Below are positions 34,155 to 42,595 of a stretch of DNA of 64,000 bases, in pieces. Below the pieces are notes generated by a model. That model worked only from the letters and a program-made list of their open reading frames with translations. It ran no database searches and was not told the origin of the DNA. Source of the DNA: JAMCRM01 sp035561075 (GTDB lineage Bacteria; Acidobacteriota; Terriglobia; Bryobacterales; Bryobacteraceae); NCBI GenBank assembly GCA_035561075.1, contig DATMYF010000084.1:8417-72416 (forward strand). The letters run 5' to 3'. Numbering within the stretch: position 1 is the stretch's first letter; the number at the start of each line of letters is the position of its first letter. The translations under genes and the position numbers were made by a program.

Positions 34155-34670
34155 CTATTCGACCTCGATTTCGGCGGGCGCAATCACGCTGGCGTCCTGC
34201 CGGGGAGCGAGTGCGGGCAAATCCACCGCCACCGCGCGCCATCCTTTATGGCGCAGCACGCCGCCGGCTGGCGGCTGGGCGGGGACGTTGCCGATGAACT
34301 TCACCAGTCCGCCGTTGGCCCCGGTGGCCTGGGTATAGGTGCCTTCCACGCCGTCGATCACGGGCTGGAGCTTCAGATACCGGGTGAGCGATTCGCGGCA
34401 CTGGTCGTGCAGGCTGCGCACCGCGGCCCCCACCTGGTCGTCGGAGTACGGGGCGATGTCCTCCATGATGAAGTCGATCAGGCGCGAATCGCGCTGCAGG
34501 ATAGCAAGCATCTGGAGCGCGCCGTCGGAAACCCGCACGGCGGGCTGGATGGGAGCGGCGGGCTTCGTGTCGCGGGGTGCGAGGCCCAGATCCGTCACCA
34601 CCGCCTCCGAGAGCGCGCCGCGAAAGAGAATTTGGAAAAACGACCGGAAAGCGAGCAGAAGTCTATGCAA
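34155..34670 (-). CDS. DUF2760-domain protein, first gene of the Hsp70 operon
   Basis: This protein of about 171 residues matches DUF2760: an N-terminal amphipathic segment (HRLLLAFRSFFQILFRG), a helical middle (ALQMLAILQRDSRLIDFIMED, YSDDQVGAAVRSLHDQCRE) and a C-terminal beta part containing GGVLRHKGWRA. Its function is unknown; the family is known mainly as a neighbour of Hsp70-like genes, as here. I chose the TTG at 34670, which has GGAG seven bases upstream; a GTG at 34703 is the alternative and adds 11 residues. It is divergent from the YihY gene, with about 100 bp between them. Confidence 0.85.
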   Translation of the reverse strand: MHRLLLAFRSFFQILFRGALSEAVVTDLGLAPRDTKPAAPIQPAVRVSDGALQMLAILQRDSRLIDFIMEDIAPYSDDQVGAAVRSLHDQCRESLTRYLKLQPVIDGVEGTYTQATGANGGLVKFIGNVPAQPPAGGVLRHKGWRAVAVDLPALAPRQDASVIAPAEIEVE

Positions 34671-34772
34671 ACGATCACTCCAGAGTGTGGCGATGCCGCC
34701 CACTCAAATTTTAGGATAGCGGAATTTGGCTCTCCTCTGGACATTGGCGTAAGCTGAAGTTTCACCCCGTCA

Positions 34773-35621
34773 ATGAGTCTCATCACCCTGATCGGCCCGT
34801 CCAACTGGGCGGCGCGCTACGCCCGGTGCCGCCCCACCCTCCGTTATCTGGCGGAAACCGAGGCCCACGTCTACGCCCTGGCGGTGGCGGCCAGCGTCCT
34901 GCTCTCCTTCTATCCCTTCCTGATCGTCATCCTTACTTTCTGCCGCGACGTGCTTAACTGGCCCGCGGCGGTGAACGCTATCTATATGGCCCTGAACGAC
35001 TTCCTGCCTGGCGAGCTGGGCGGGTTCATTCAGCGCAACATCAAGATCCGGGGTACCTTCCAGCTCACCTCCATGCTGTTGCTGCTGTTTACCGCGAACG
35101 GCGTCTTCGAGCCACTTGAGGTAGCGCTGAACCGCGCCTGGGGGGTCACGTCCAACCGCAGCTACCTGCGTAACCAATTGGTGAGCCTGGGGATGATCTT
35201 TATGTGCGGCGGCCTGGCGCTGCTTTCCCTGATTCTGACTGCCATGCACCAGTCTTGGACCGTCGGGTGGACCGGGCCCATGGTGATGATGCGGTCGTGG
35301 GTCGATCTCGTTCTCTTTAAGCTGGCAGCGGTGCCGATCTCGATTCTGGCGCTCTTTCTGGTCTATTGGTTGCTGCCCAACCGCAAGGTGGACCCCAGGC
35401 AGGCCGCGCCCGTGGCCATCGTAGTGGGGTTGCTGCTTGAGGCGCTAAAGTACGTTAACTTGCTGATTTGGCCGCTTTTCGGCACCAAATTGCAGCGTGA
35501 ATACGGCGTTTTCTATAATTCCGTGACGATTCTGCTGTGGAGCTTCATAGGCGCGATGGTGATCCTGGCGGGTGCGGAATGGGCGGCGCGCGCCGAAAGG
35601 GACCGGACGGACGTATCCTGA
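34773..35621 (+). CDS. YihY/BrkB-family inner-membrane protein
   Basis: This 282-residue polytopic protein has about six membrane helices (VYALAVAASVLLSFYPFLIV, MLLLLFTANGVFEPLEVAL, LVSLGMIFMCGGLALLSLIL and others) and the family block NGVFEPLEVALNRAWGV. The late segment LWPLFGTKLQREYGVFYNSV is also characteristic. The family was once called ribonuclease BN by mistake; its function is uncertain. It is followed by a small GatC-like gene four bases later, but a functional link is not evident. Confidence 0.88.
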   Translation: MSLITLIGPSNWAARYARCRPTLRYLAETEAHVYALAVAASVLLSFYPFLIVILTFCRDVLNWPAAVNAIYMALNDFLPGELGGFIQRNIKIRGTFQLTSMLLLLFTANGVFEPLEVALNRAWGVTSNRSYLRNQLVSLGMIFMCGGLALLSLILTAMHQSWTVGWTGPMVMMRSWVDLVLFKLAAVPISILALFLVYWLLPNRKVDPRQAAPVAIVVGLLLEALKYVNLLIWPLFGTKLQREYGVFYNSVTILLWSFIGAMVILAGAEWAARAERDRTDVS

Positions 35622-35625
35622 TCCA

Positions 35626-35808
35626 ATGAAGGATTGGAAGCAGATCGCCGCCGGCCACGGGCTGGACATCCCGGAGGCGCAGATCGAACGCAGCGCCCCG
35701 GTGCTCGACGGGTTGGAGGCCGCATTCCGGCCGTTGGTTAGAACCATTCCCGAGTGGGTGGAGCCGGCCGTGACGTTTCGGGCCGAGCCCGAGGAGGAAC
35801 AGGCATGA
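35626..35808 (+). CDS. Small GatC/AtzG-like subunit preceding an amidase
   Basis: This 60-residue protein starts at the ATG 35626 (MKDWKQIAAGHGLDI) and overlaps the following amidase gene by ATGA. Its pattern, a helical first half followed by IPEWVEPAVTFRAEPEE, resembles the short partners of amidases such as GatC and AtzG, whose C-terminal tail (typically D-x-E-P-A-x-x-F) wraps around the amidase. It is too short for confident homology; the position, coupling and tail are the evidence. Confidence 0.7.
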   Translation: MKDWKQIAAGHGLDIPEAQIERSAPVLDGLEAAFRPLVRTIPEWVEPAVTFRAEPEEEQA

Positions 35809-37181
35809 CCATCCTCGAAGCCGCCGCGGAACTGCGTGCCCGACGGATCTCCTCGGCCGAACTGACGTCCGCCTCGCTCGATGCCATCAAGCGGCTGAAC
35901 CCGCGGCTCAATGCCGTCCAGACCGTCATGGCCGAATCCGCGGGGGCGCGGGCGCGGCAGCTTGACGAGGAACTCGCCCGCGGCACGGATCGCGGCCCGC
36001 TGCACGGCATCCCTGTGGCGGTGAAGGACGTTTTCTGCACCAAAGGTGTCCGCACAACGTGCGGGTCGCGGCTGTTTGCGGATTACGTGCCTTCTTGCGA
36101 CGCCGCGGTGGTGGAGCGTCTCCATGCCGCCGGTGCGGTCCTGATGGGCAAGACCGGGATGCACGAGCTGGCGTACGGGGTGACTTCCAACAACCCGCAC
36201 TTCGGCGCCATCCGGAATCCATGGGATACAGAACGCATTCCGGGCGGCTCCAGCGGCGGATCGGGCGCGGCGGTGGCTGCCGGGATGGTGTTCATGGGAA
36301 TGGGGAGCGACACCGGCGGCTCCATCCGGATCCCGGCGTCTTTCTGCGGCCTGGTGGGGCTCAAGCCCACCTTCGGGCGGGTAAGCCGTTACGGCGTGCG
36401 GCCGCTCGATTTCAGCCTGGACCATATGGGGCCGCTTACCCGTTCGGTAACCGATGCCGCGGTGGTGCTGAACGCCATCGCAGGTTTCGATCCTCGTGAC
36501 GACACCTCTTCGCGCCGCCCCGTGGAGAACTATTTGCCCGAACCCGAGCCGGGCATCGGCGGGCTGCGGATCGGCATCCCGCAGAACTTCTTTTTCGAGG
36601 AAGTCCAACCGGAGGTGGAGGCCGCGGTCCGGGGGATGGCGCGGAAGGCCGAATCGCTCGGCGCACGGGTGGAGCCCATCCGGGTGCCGGATATGGTGGC
36701 GTTGAACGCGGTGAGCCGCGTGATCCTGCTGGCCGAGGCCTCCGCCCTGATGGAGCCGTATCTCGACCGCCGCGACGAGTTCGGCGCCGACGTGTTGGCT
36801 GTGCTTGACGAGGGGCGACTGATCCCCGCGGCCGACTACGTGAACGCGCAGCGTCTCCGCCGCATGTTTCAGGCCGAGTTCCGCAAGCTCTGGGCGAAGG
36901 TGGATTGCATCTTCACCCCGACCACCGCGATCACCGCGCCGCGCATCGGCGAGATGACCGTTTCGATCGGGAACCGCACGGCCGAAGTGCGGTTGGCGTG
37001 CACCCGCCTGGTGCGCGGGCTCAACGTCATCGGGCTGCCGGCGCTCTCGATTCCCTGCGGGACTGACGCATGCGGGCTGCCTGTAGGGCTCCAGATCTTC
37101 GGGAAACCGTTTACCGAGGCCCGTCTGCTGCGCGTTGGGCAGGCGCTCGCACCGGGCGAAGTTCCCACTCCCCGGTTATAA
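35805..37181 (+). CDS. Amidase-signature family hydrolase
   Basis: This 458-residue protein contains the Ser-cisSer-Lys triad of amidase-signature enzymes: the lysine in GIPVAVKDVFCTKG, and the two serines in the GGSSGGSGAAVAAGM block followed by GSDTGGSIRIPASFCG. The continuing GLVGLKPTFGRVSRYG is highly conserved. It could act as a GatA-like glutamyl-tRNA amidotransferase subunit, but no gatB is present and the partner is AtzG-like, so hydrolysis of a small amide is more likely. The ATG at 35805 lies in an ATGA overlap with the upstream small gene and follows GAGGAGG, which fixes the start. Confidence 0.92.
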   Translation: MTILEAAAELRARRISSAELTSASLDAIKRLNPRLNAVQTVMAESAGARARQLDEELARGTDRGPLHGIPVAVKDVFCTKGVRTTCGSRLFADYVPSCDAAVVERLHAAGAVLMGKTGMHELAYGVTSNNPHFGAIRNPWDTERIPGGSSGGSGAAVAAGMVFMGMGSDTGGSIRIPASFCGLVGLKPTFGRVSRYGVRPLDFSLDHMGPLTRSVTDAAVVLNAIAGFDPRDDTSSRRPVENYLPEPEPGIGGLRIGIPQNFFFEEVQPEVEAAVRGMARKAESLGARVEPIRVPDMVALNAVSRVILLAEASALMEPYLDRRDEFGADVLAVLDEGRLIPAADYVNAQRLRRMFQAEFRKLWAKVDCIFTPTTAITAPRIGEMTVSIGNRTAEVRLACTRLVRGLNVIGLPALSIPCGTDACGLPVGLQIFGKPFTEARLLRVGQALAPGEVPTPRL

Positions 37182-37204
37182 TCGCTTTCGAGGACCCGCC
37201 TTTT

Positions 37205-38506
37205 ATGGAAGTCACACGCCGGAACTTTCTCCAGACGACGGCCGTATTGGCCGGCACCGCGAAATTGGCCCGCCCCGCCGCGAACGACCGCATCACTGTG
37301 GCGATGATCGGCTGCGGCGCGCGCGCCCACGAATTGATGGCCGCCATCCTGGAGCACCCCCAAGCCGAGATCGTGGGGCTGGTGGACGCTTACCAGGGCC
37401 GCATCGAGCGCGCACTTCACCGTGTGAAAGGCCGCGCAAAACAGTACCCGGACATTCAAGCGGTGCTGGCCGACAAGTCGGTTGACGCCGTGGTGGTAGC
37501 CACTCCCGACCACCTGCATAAACAGATGATCGTGGACGCCGTGAAGGCCGGAAAGGATGTCTACTCCGAGAAGCCCATGACGTACCGCTCTTCGGAGGGC
37601 AACGAGATTATCGCCGCGGCACGCGAAAACAACCGCGTCGTGCAGGTAGGCAGTCAAGGGGTGAGCTCAGCCGAACAGCGCGCCGCTAAAGAGATGATTG
37701 CCGCCGGCAAACTCGGGAAAATCACCATGATCCGGGCGGCGTACAATCGCAATACCGCGTCGGGTGCTTGGATCTACCCCATCCCGCCGGACGCTTCCCC
37801 GAAAACCGTCAACTGGGACATGTTTCTGGGCTCGGCGCCGAAGCGTCCTTTCGACCTGGAGCGCTTCTTCCGCTGGCGGTGCTATGAGGACTACTCGGGC
37901 GGCATCGCCACGGACCTCTTCGTGCACCTCTGCACCACCATTCACTTCCTGATGGATGCCAAGGCCCCGGCGCGCGCGGTGGCACTCGGGCAGTTGTACC
38001 GCTGGAAGGAAAGCCGCGACGTGCCGGATACCATCAACGCCGTCCTGGAGTACCCGGAAGGCTTTGCGGTGAACCTCAGCTCCACGTTCAATAACGAGAT
38101 GGCGGCGGAGGGCAATTTCCAGATTCTGGGGACCGAAGGCGCCCTTACCCTCGGCGGCGCCCTGACGTTCTTCCCGGAGAATGCCCGGGAGGACAACCGC
38201 TGGATAGTCGAAAGCTGGCCGCTCGCGCTCGAAGAAGCCTACTGGAAGGACCCGAAGGTGATCGCCACCGAGCTGGCGCCAGCCAAGCGCCCCAAAAACC
38301 AGCCGGAGAAGATCCGCACCGCCAACACGGATGCCACGGTGGAACACTTCCGGCACTTCTTCGAGTCCGTGAAGACCCGTAAACCATACTGGGAAGATGC
38401 CGGTGCCGGGCACCAGGCGGCGGCGTGCGCACACCTCGTGAACCTGGCCGCGCGGGAGCGCCGCATGACGGAGTGGGATTTCTCGAAAAACGACATCAAG
38501 GCATAA
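37205..38506 (+). CDS. Tat-exported Gfo/Idh/MocA-family oxidoreductase
   Basis: This 433-residue protein starts with a twin-arginine signal (TRRNFLQTTAVLAGTAKLA). A Rossmann NAD(P)-binding domain follows (ITVAMIGCGARAHELM), then DAVVVATPDHLHKQM and the catalytic-type motif YSEKPMTY, where EKP is the family hallmark. The C-terminal half matches the large-domain of secreted Gfo/Idh/MocA members (WDMFLGSAPKRPFDLERFFR, ATDLFVHLCTTIHFLM). Such exported members are numerous in Acidobacteria and Planctomycetes and are thought to oxidise or rearrange sugars in the periplasm with a tightly bound cofactor. It begins 23 bp after the amidase. Confidence 0.93.
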   Translation: MEVTRRNFLQTTAVLAGTAKLARPAANDRITVAMIGCGARAHELMAAILEHPQAEIVGLVDAYQGRIERALHRVKGRAKQYPDIQAVLADKSVDAVVVATPDHLHKQMIVDAVKAGKDVYSEKPMTYRSSEGNEIIAAARENNRVVQVGSQGVSSAEQRAAKEMIAAGKLGKITMIRAAYNRNTASGAWIYPIPPDASPKTVNWDMFLGSAPKRPFDLERFFRWRCYEDYSGGIATDLFVHLCTTIHFLMDAKAPARAVALGQLYRWKESRDVPDTINAVLEYPEGFAVNLSSTFNNEMAAEGNFQILGTEGALTLGGALTFFPENAREDNRWIVESWPLALEEAYWKDPKVIATELAPAKRPKNQPEKIRTANTDATVEHFRHFFESVKTRKPYWEDAGAGHQAAACAHLVNLAARERRMTEWDFSKNDIKA

Positions 38507-38808
38507 AAAAAGACCTCGTCGGAGAAATCTGTGGGTCAACCGATACGCTCCAATGGCGGCCGGAAGCTCGGCTCGCGCAGCCCGTGAACCCGATGCGGGA
38601 TAGCGCGGCTTCAGCTTTTTGCTGTTCGTAGCCAGTTGCCTTTCGAACCAGTTTGCCCTCTCCGGTAAACGCTGCGCCGTCAGCAGCGGGTAATCGGCAT
38701 CTGGCTCTCCTGGCACCTTCTGGTTAGCGCCTTTTCACGGGCCTCAACCTCCGTAGCGGCGATCCGCCCAGGAAAATAACAGTATGGCGTAAGAGAGCTT
38801 CTCAACTG
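38507..38808. other. Intergenic stretch without recognisable content
   Basis: These 302 bp lie between the stops of two convergent genes. A run of seven A follows the oxidoreductase stop but no stem precedes it. I see no gene, repeat or RNA in the rest. Confidence 0.5.
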
Positions 38809-41526
38809 CTACTCATCTCTGAGCACGATGTTCGGGTCCACCCGCGAGGCGCGCCACGCCGGCAGCCAACTGGCAAACACCGCCACTGCCGTAATTGTCG
38901 CGATCACAGAGGCGATCGTCACGGTATCTGTCGGTTGCACGCCAAACAGCAGGGACGCAATCAGCCGATTTAAGGCAAGCGCGCCCGCAAGGCCAATGGT
39001 GACGCCCAACGCCGTGACCCGAAGCCCTTGCTTCATGATCTGTGTGAGCACGTGGGAGCGAGTTGCACCGAGGGCGACCCGAATGCCGATCTCGCGCCGG
39101 CGCTCCGTCACCATATAGGAGAGCACACCGTAAGTGCCGATGGCTGCCAGTAGCAGCGCCAGGCCGGCAAAAGCGCCCAATAGCTGCGCCAGAAGTTTAG
39201 GTCGCCGAATCGATTCGGCGAACACCGAATCCATGTTGCGAAGCCGCACAATGGGAACCGCGGCGTCCACTTCCCGAACCACTCGCTCGATCGTCCCTGA
39301 CAGCGCGGCCGGTGGTAACGTCGTCCGCATCACCAAATTCATACTCGGCGGAGAGACGCCGTGCTGGTCAAGGGATACGTAAAGTTCAGTTCCTGGCGGG
39401 CGCTCCACACCGCGCTGCCTGACGTCCTTGGCTACTCCGATCACCGTATGCCAGACATCATCGGTAGCGCCAAACGAACCACCCGGAGGCCGCAAACGCT
39501 GGCCAATCGGGTTCTGCCCCTTCCAGATCCTTTTCGCCAGAGTCTCATTGACGATGGCCACCTTGCCTTGTGACGCGTTGTCGGTGCGCTCGAAGCCGCG
39601 GCCGGCGACGATCGGGATGCCCATTGTCCCGAAATAGTCGCCCATGACGAATTGGTAGTAGTCGATGATTTCAAAGGGCCTGCCATTGTCGGAGGTGTAG
39701 TTCCCGATAGGAGTAGCGATCGCATCTGGAGTTCGATTCGGCGGCAGACCCGACATGGCAACCGTTCCCAGCACGCCCGGTATGGAGCGAAGCCTGTCGA
39801 GGACGCGTTGATATGCCTGCGCGCGTGTGTCGGGATCTGAATTCGCCATTGGCAATGTCATCGAGAACGTCACCAGCCGCGACCGGTCAAATCCTGCATC
39901 GATCCTCGTGAGGTTGTAGACTGTCTGAACTAGCAAACCCGCTCCGATAACCAGCATCACCGCGAAAGCGACTTGGGCTATCACGAGTCCACGACGGGCG
40001 TAATGACGCCAAGTGCCGCTGGCACCCCTTCCGCCCTCCTTGAGCGCAGTCACCAAGCTATTCGTTCGCCGGTGCCCGAGCGACACGAACCCGAAAAGCA
40101 GGGCAGTCCCAGTCGATAGGCCGAGCGCAACCAGAAGAACGGGCAAATCGATCGTAAGCTCACTCATCCGTGGGACGCTGGTCGGGTAAGCACGGATCAG
40201 CGCCCGCACGCCAGCGCTAGCTAGCCACAGACCCAGAATGCCACCGGCTCCGGACATCACCGCACCTTCGGTTACCGACTGCCGGAGCAGCCGGCCGCGG
40301 CTGGCGCCGAGAGCAGCGCGCAGTACAAATTCACGTCTGCGTGACCCGGCGCGAGCCATCGTCAAATTTGCAAGATTCGCGCAGACGATGAGCAGCACGA
40401 ATCCCACGGCGGCCTGCAGAACCCAGATCGGGCGGCTGGCATTCCCAACGATCGCGTCCTGTAACGTCCACAATTGGAGGGTGTGGTCTACTGCTCGCAG
40501 GGGACGGTTCGTGGGGACATGGTCTTTCGTGCCGACACGCTCGCCCCAGTTTTGGACGAATGCGTTCAGCTCCGTCTGTGCCGCCTCGAAGGTGACGCCG
40601 TCTTTCAGTCGCGCAATGACGTATAGGACGTGGACCCCGCGTTGCCGAGCCATATTCGGGTGTAGCCAGAGGGGCAACCAAACCTGGGTGTGGTTATCCA
40701 TGACGTCGGCCCCGGGCGGCATAATGCCAACGATTTCGTGCGGGCGGCCCTCGATTTCCACCTTCTGTCCAACGAGCGGTCGTCCTCCAAATGCTGTTCG
40801 CCACAATTCGTGCGAGAGAATTGCGATCGGTGGCGGTAGCGTCCCGGTCCAACGCGCGGTTTCTTCGTCACTGAAGAACCGTCCCTGCTCCGGCTGAATA
40901 CTGAGCGCCTTGAGCAAATGTGTATCGACGGAGATCGAGCGCACCCGCAGAGGTCGATCCCCGGCCGTGAGGTTGACCTCGCCGGTGGTGTACGCCGCGC
41001 CGCCGGTCGAATAAGCGCCAACCGCCGCGAACGACTGGTTCATCTGGCGGAACTCCGTGTACTCTGGCGCAGAGAGTGCATTTCGGGTGCCCCCAATGGC
41101 CGGAGATTCTGCGGTCAGATACATCAGCTGATCGGGTTTTGGATAGTCGAGGGGCCGCAGCAGCACTCCATGCACGATCGTGAAAATGGCAGTGTTCGCT
41201 CCGATCCCGAGCGCCAGCGTGGCGACGACAACTCCTGTGAACCCTGGACTCTTCGCTAAAGATCGAATCGTGTAACGTACGTCTTGGACAAGATCCTCGA
41301 CAAAGTTTACGCGGCGCATATCCCGGCACTCCTCCTTGTATTGCGCGATGCCCCCGATCATGCGCTGCGCGGCCCGGCGGGCCTCCTCGGGCGGCATACC
41401 GGATGAAATGTTCTCTTCAATGAGCTGATCCAGGTGGAAACGAAGTTCGGCTTCGAGTTCGAACTCGACATTCGGACGGCGGCACAGCGATCGAAGCCGC
41501 AAACGGGCTTTGTCTACAATCCGCAT
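38809..41526 (-). CDS. ADOP-type (acidobacterial duplicated orphan permease) MacB/FtsX-like permease
   Basis: This 905-residue protein has an N-terminal soluble prefix (ELEAELRFHLDQLIEENI, EEARRAAQRMIGG), then two copies of a MacB-type periplasmic domain each followed by FtsX-like membrane helices: DVRYTIRSLAKSPGFTGVVV with LALGIGANTAIFTIVHGVLL at the first, and RRGLVIAQVAFAVMLVIGA plus the final block YMVTERRREIGIRVALGATR, a hallmark of ABC3 permeases. No ATP-binding subunit is encoded nearby, as usual for these orphan permeases. The start is the ATG at 41526, preceded by AGGAGG inside the end of the padR gene; earlier in-frame starts overlap padR. Function is unknown; export or lipoprotein-like transport has been proposed. 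Confidence 0.92.
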   Translation of the reverse strand: MRIVDKARLRLRSLCRRPNVEFELEAELRFHLDQLIEENISSGMPPEEARRAAQRMIGGIAQYKEECRDMRRVNFVEDLVQDVRYTIRSLAKSPGFTGVVVATLALGIGANTAIFTIVHGVLLRPLDYPKPDQLMYLTAESPAIGGTRNALSAPEYTEFRQMNQSFAAVGAYSTGGAAYTTGEVNLTAGDRPLRVRSISVDTHLLKALSIQPEQGRFFSDEETARWTGTLPPPIAILSHELWRTAFGGRPLVGQKVEIEGRPHEIVGIMPPGADVMDNHTQVWLPLWLHPNMARQRGVHVLYVIARLKDGVTFEAAQTELNAFVQNWGERVGTKDHVPTNRPLRAVDHTLQLWTLQDAIVGNASRPIWVLQAAVGFVLLIVCANLANLTMARAGSRRREFVLRAALGASRGRLLRQSVTEGAVMSGAGGILGLWLASAGVRALIRAYPTSVPRMSELTIDLPVLLVALGLSTGTALLFGFVSLGHRRTNSLVTALKEGGRGASGTWRHYARRGLVIAQVAFAVMLVIGAGLLVQTVYNLTRIDAGFDRSRLVTFSMTLPMANSDPDTRAQAYQRVLDRLRSIPGVLGTVAMSGLPPNRTPDAIATPIGNYTSDNGRPFEIIDYYQFVMGDYFGTMGIPIVAGRGFERTDNASQGKVAIVNETLAKRIWKGQNPIGQRLRPPGGSFGATDDVWHTVIGVAKDVRQRGVERPPGTELYVSLDQHGVSPPSMNLVMRTTLPPAALSGTIERVVREVDAAVPIVRLRNMDSVFAESIRRPKLLAQLLGAFAGLALLLAAIGTYGVLSYMVTERRREIGIRVALGATRSHVLTQIMKQGLRVTALGVTIGLAGALALNRLIASLLFGVQPTDTVTIASVIATITAVAVFASWLPAWRASRVDPNIVLRDE

Positions 41527-41528
41527 TG

Positions 41529-41858
41529 CTAAGCCTCCTGGACCACTATGTTGATGGCCGTCGACAGCCGAGCCCAGTTTGCTAATTCCCTTTCCAGTTG
41601 CTTCCGTCCCGAACGTGTAATCGAGTAGAACTTTGCCATTCGTCCGGTCTCGGTCGGGCGCCACTCGGCCTTGATCCAGGCCTGCTGCTCCAGACGGTGT
41701 AGCGCCGGGTACAGGGACCCCTGCTGGATCTGGAGAGCTTCGTGTGAAACCTGCTGGATGCGCTTGGCGATGGCCCAGCCGTGTTTGGGTTCGAGCGAGA
41801 TGGTCTTGAGGATCAACAGATCAAGAGTGCCTTGGACAAAATCGGTTGGCTTTGCCAT
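41529..41858 (-). CDS. PadR-family transcriptional regulator
   Basis: This 109-residue protein is a short PadR winged-helix repressor: LDLLILKTISLEPKHGWAI, IQQGSLYPALHRLEQQAWI (recognition helix region) and RMAKFYSITRSGRKQLE (wing). It lacks the long C-terminal dimerisation helix of larger PadR proteins, as typical for regulators paired with ADOP permeases. It ends two bases before the permease start, so both are on one transcript, and it probably controls its own promoter. Confidence 0.93.
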   Translation of the reverse strand: MAKPTDFVQGTLDLLILKTISLEPKHGWAIAKRIQQVSHEALQIQQGSLYPALHRLEQQAWIKAEWRPTETGRMAKFYSITRSGRKQLERELANWARLSTAINIVVQEA

Positions 41859-41874
41859 ATGCCCTAGATTACCG

Positions 41875-41899
41875 ACAATTGTAGACGATCAAAGCGTCT
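41875..41899 (-). promoter_or_regulatory. Candidate PadR operator/promoter
   Basis: Upstream of padR lies the palindrome ACAATTGT (41875-41882), whose minus-strand reading gives a TACAAT -10-like hexamer, next to a second dyad AGACG-N7-CGTCT (41883-41899). Two adjacent dyads in a regulator's own promoter are consistent with an operator. No good -35 element was found. Confidence 0.35.
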
Positions 41900-42203
41900 T
41901 TTGGCGTAGATCAGGATTGTTCGCCCAGTGTTTTACTGCAGCGAACTGGTGATGCGCCACGCGGAACTTGAGCCGGTGCCAAGCGGTCCGGCGGACGCAC
42001 GTGGGCACATCGGTCCCGGCTTGTCGCCCAGCGTTTACCGATTCCGCGGCTCCCGGCGTGGTCAACGTGCTTCCTCTAGGATCTCTCGTTGAAAAACTGG
42101 GCGATTTCCCCGAATAAGGGCCGTAGCGCTGTCGAGACGGACGGCGAGCCCGCGTCTGGGGCCGGTTTATGGTAGAGCTTTCGCCGCCACTCCCATCCGC
42201 ACC
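41900..42203. other. Intergenic stretch without recognisable content
   Basis: These 304 bp separate the padR promoter from the ISL3 remnant. No frame shows a recognisable protein, and I found neither the terminal inverted repeat of the insertion element nor an RNA gene. It may be degenerate mobile-element sequence. Confidence 0.4.
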
Positions 42204-42526
42204 ATGGAACTGATCACGATTCTAAACCGTGCCATCGGTTCCGAGGGTTTGTCTACCAGCAAGCCCACTTGAGTGCCGACAAGAAGAGCATCGAAGTGGC
42301 CGTACGGCCGCGCAAGGGTTCGGCCGCAGTCTGCTCGCGCTGCCATTTGCCGGCGCCCGGTTACGACTAACTCTCTGAACGGCGCTTTGAGTTCATTCCC
42401 CTGTGGGGTCTTCTCATCTTCCCTCTATACACCATGCGGCGCGTCGACTGTCATGGAAAGAGACGGCGGAGACTCTTTCGCACCTCCTGGGACAAGGTCT
42501 TCGACGCGGTCGAACATGTTGTCACG
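42204..42526 (+). pseudogene. Remnant of an ISL3-family transposase (N-terminal part)
   Basis: The stretch begins MELITILNR at the ATG 42204, shifts frame, and continues as GFVYQQAHLSADKKSIEV then AVRPRKGSAAVCSRCH and LPAPGYD, a TAA replacing the expected codon, LSERRFEFIPLWG and YTMRRVDC. This is the N-terminal zinc-finger region of ISL3 transposases. The sequence then jumps to SWKETAET-like and FRTSWDKVFDAVEHVV, so an internal piece is missing, and everything after about residue 120, including the DDE catalytic domain, is gone. It ends against the terminator of the convergent Oar gene. Confidence 0.85.
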
Positions 42527-42532
42527 TTAGTC

Positions 42533-42573
42533 AAAAAACAAAAAAAAGCGGGCGCTCCGCGAGGAGCGCCCGC
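42533..42573 (-). terminator. Strong intrinsic terminator of the GWxTD-Oar operon
   Basis: On the minus strand a perfect 11-bp stem (GCGGGCGCTCC pairing with GGAGCGCCCGC, loop of four) is followed by a T-rich run of 15 bases interrupted by one G. It starts 23 bp after the receptor stop codon and is the clearest rho-independent terminator in the window. Confidence 0.93.
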
Positions 42574-42595
42574 CAGACATTTCCTACCGTCTTTC

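Noticed and set aside
38507..38520. A-run after the Gfo/Idh/MocA gene as a terminator
   Set aside because: It is an A-run on the coding strand without a preceding stem, so it is not a terminator for that gene.
42204..42526. TGA and TAA in the ISL3 remnant as recoding or selenocysteine sites
   Set aside because: The region also has a frameshift and a large deletion, and no SECIS-like hairpin follows, so decay explains it.
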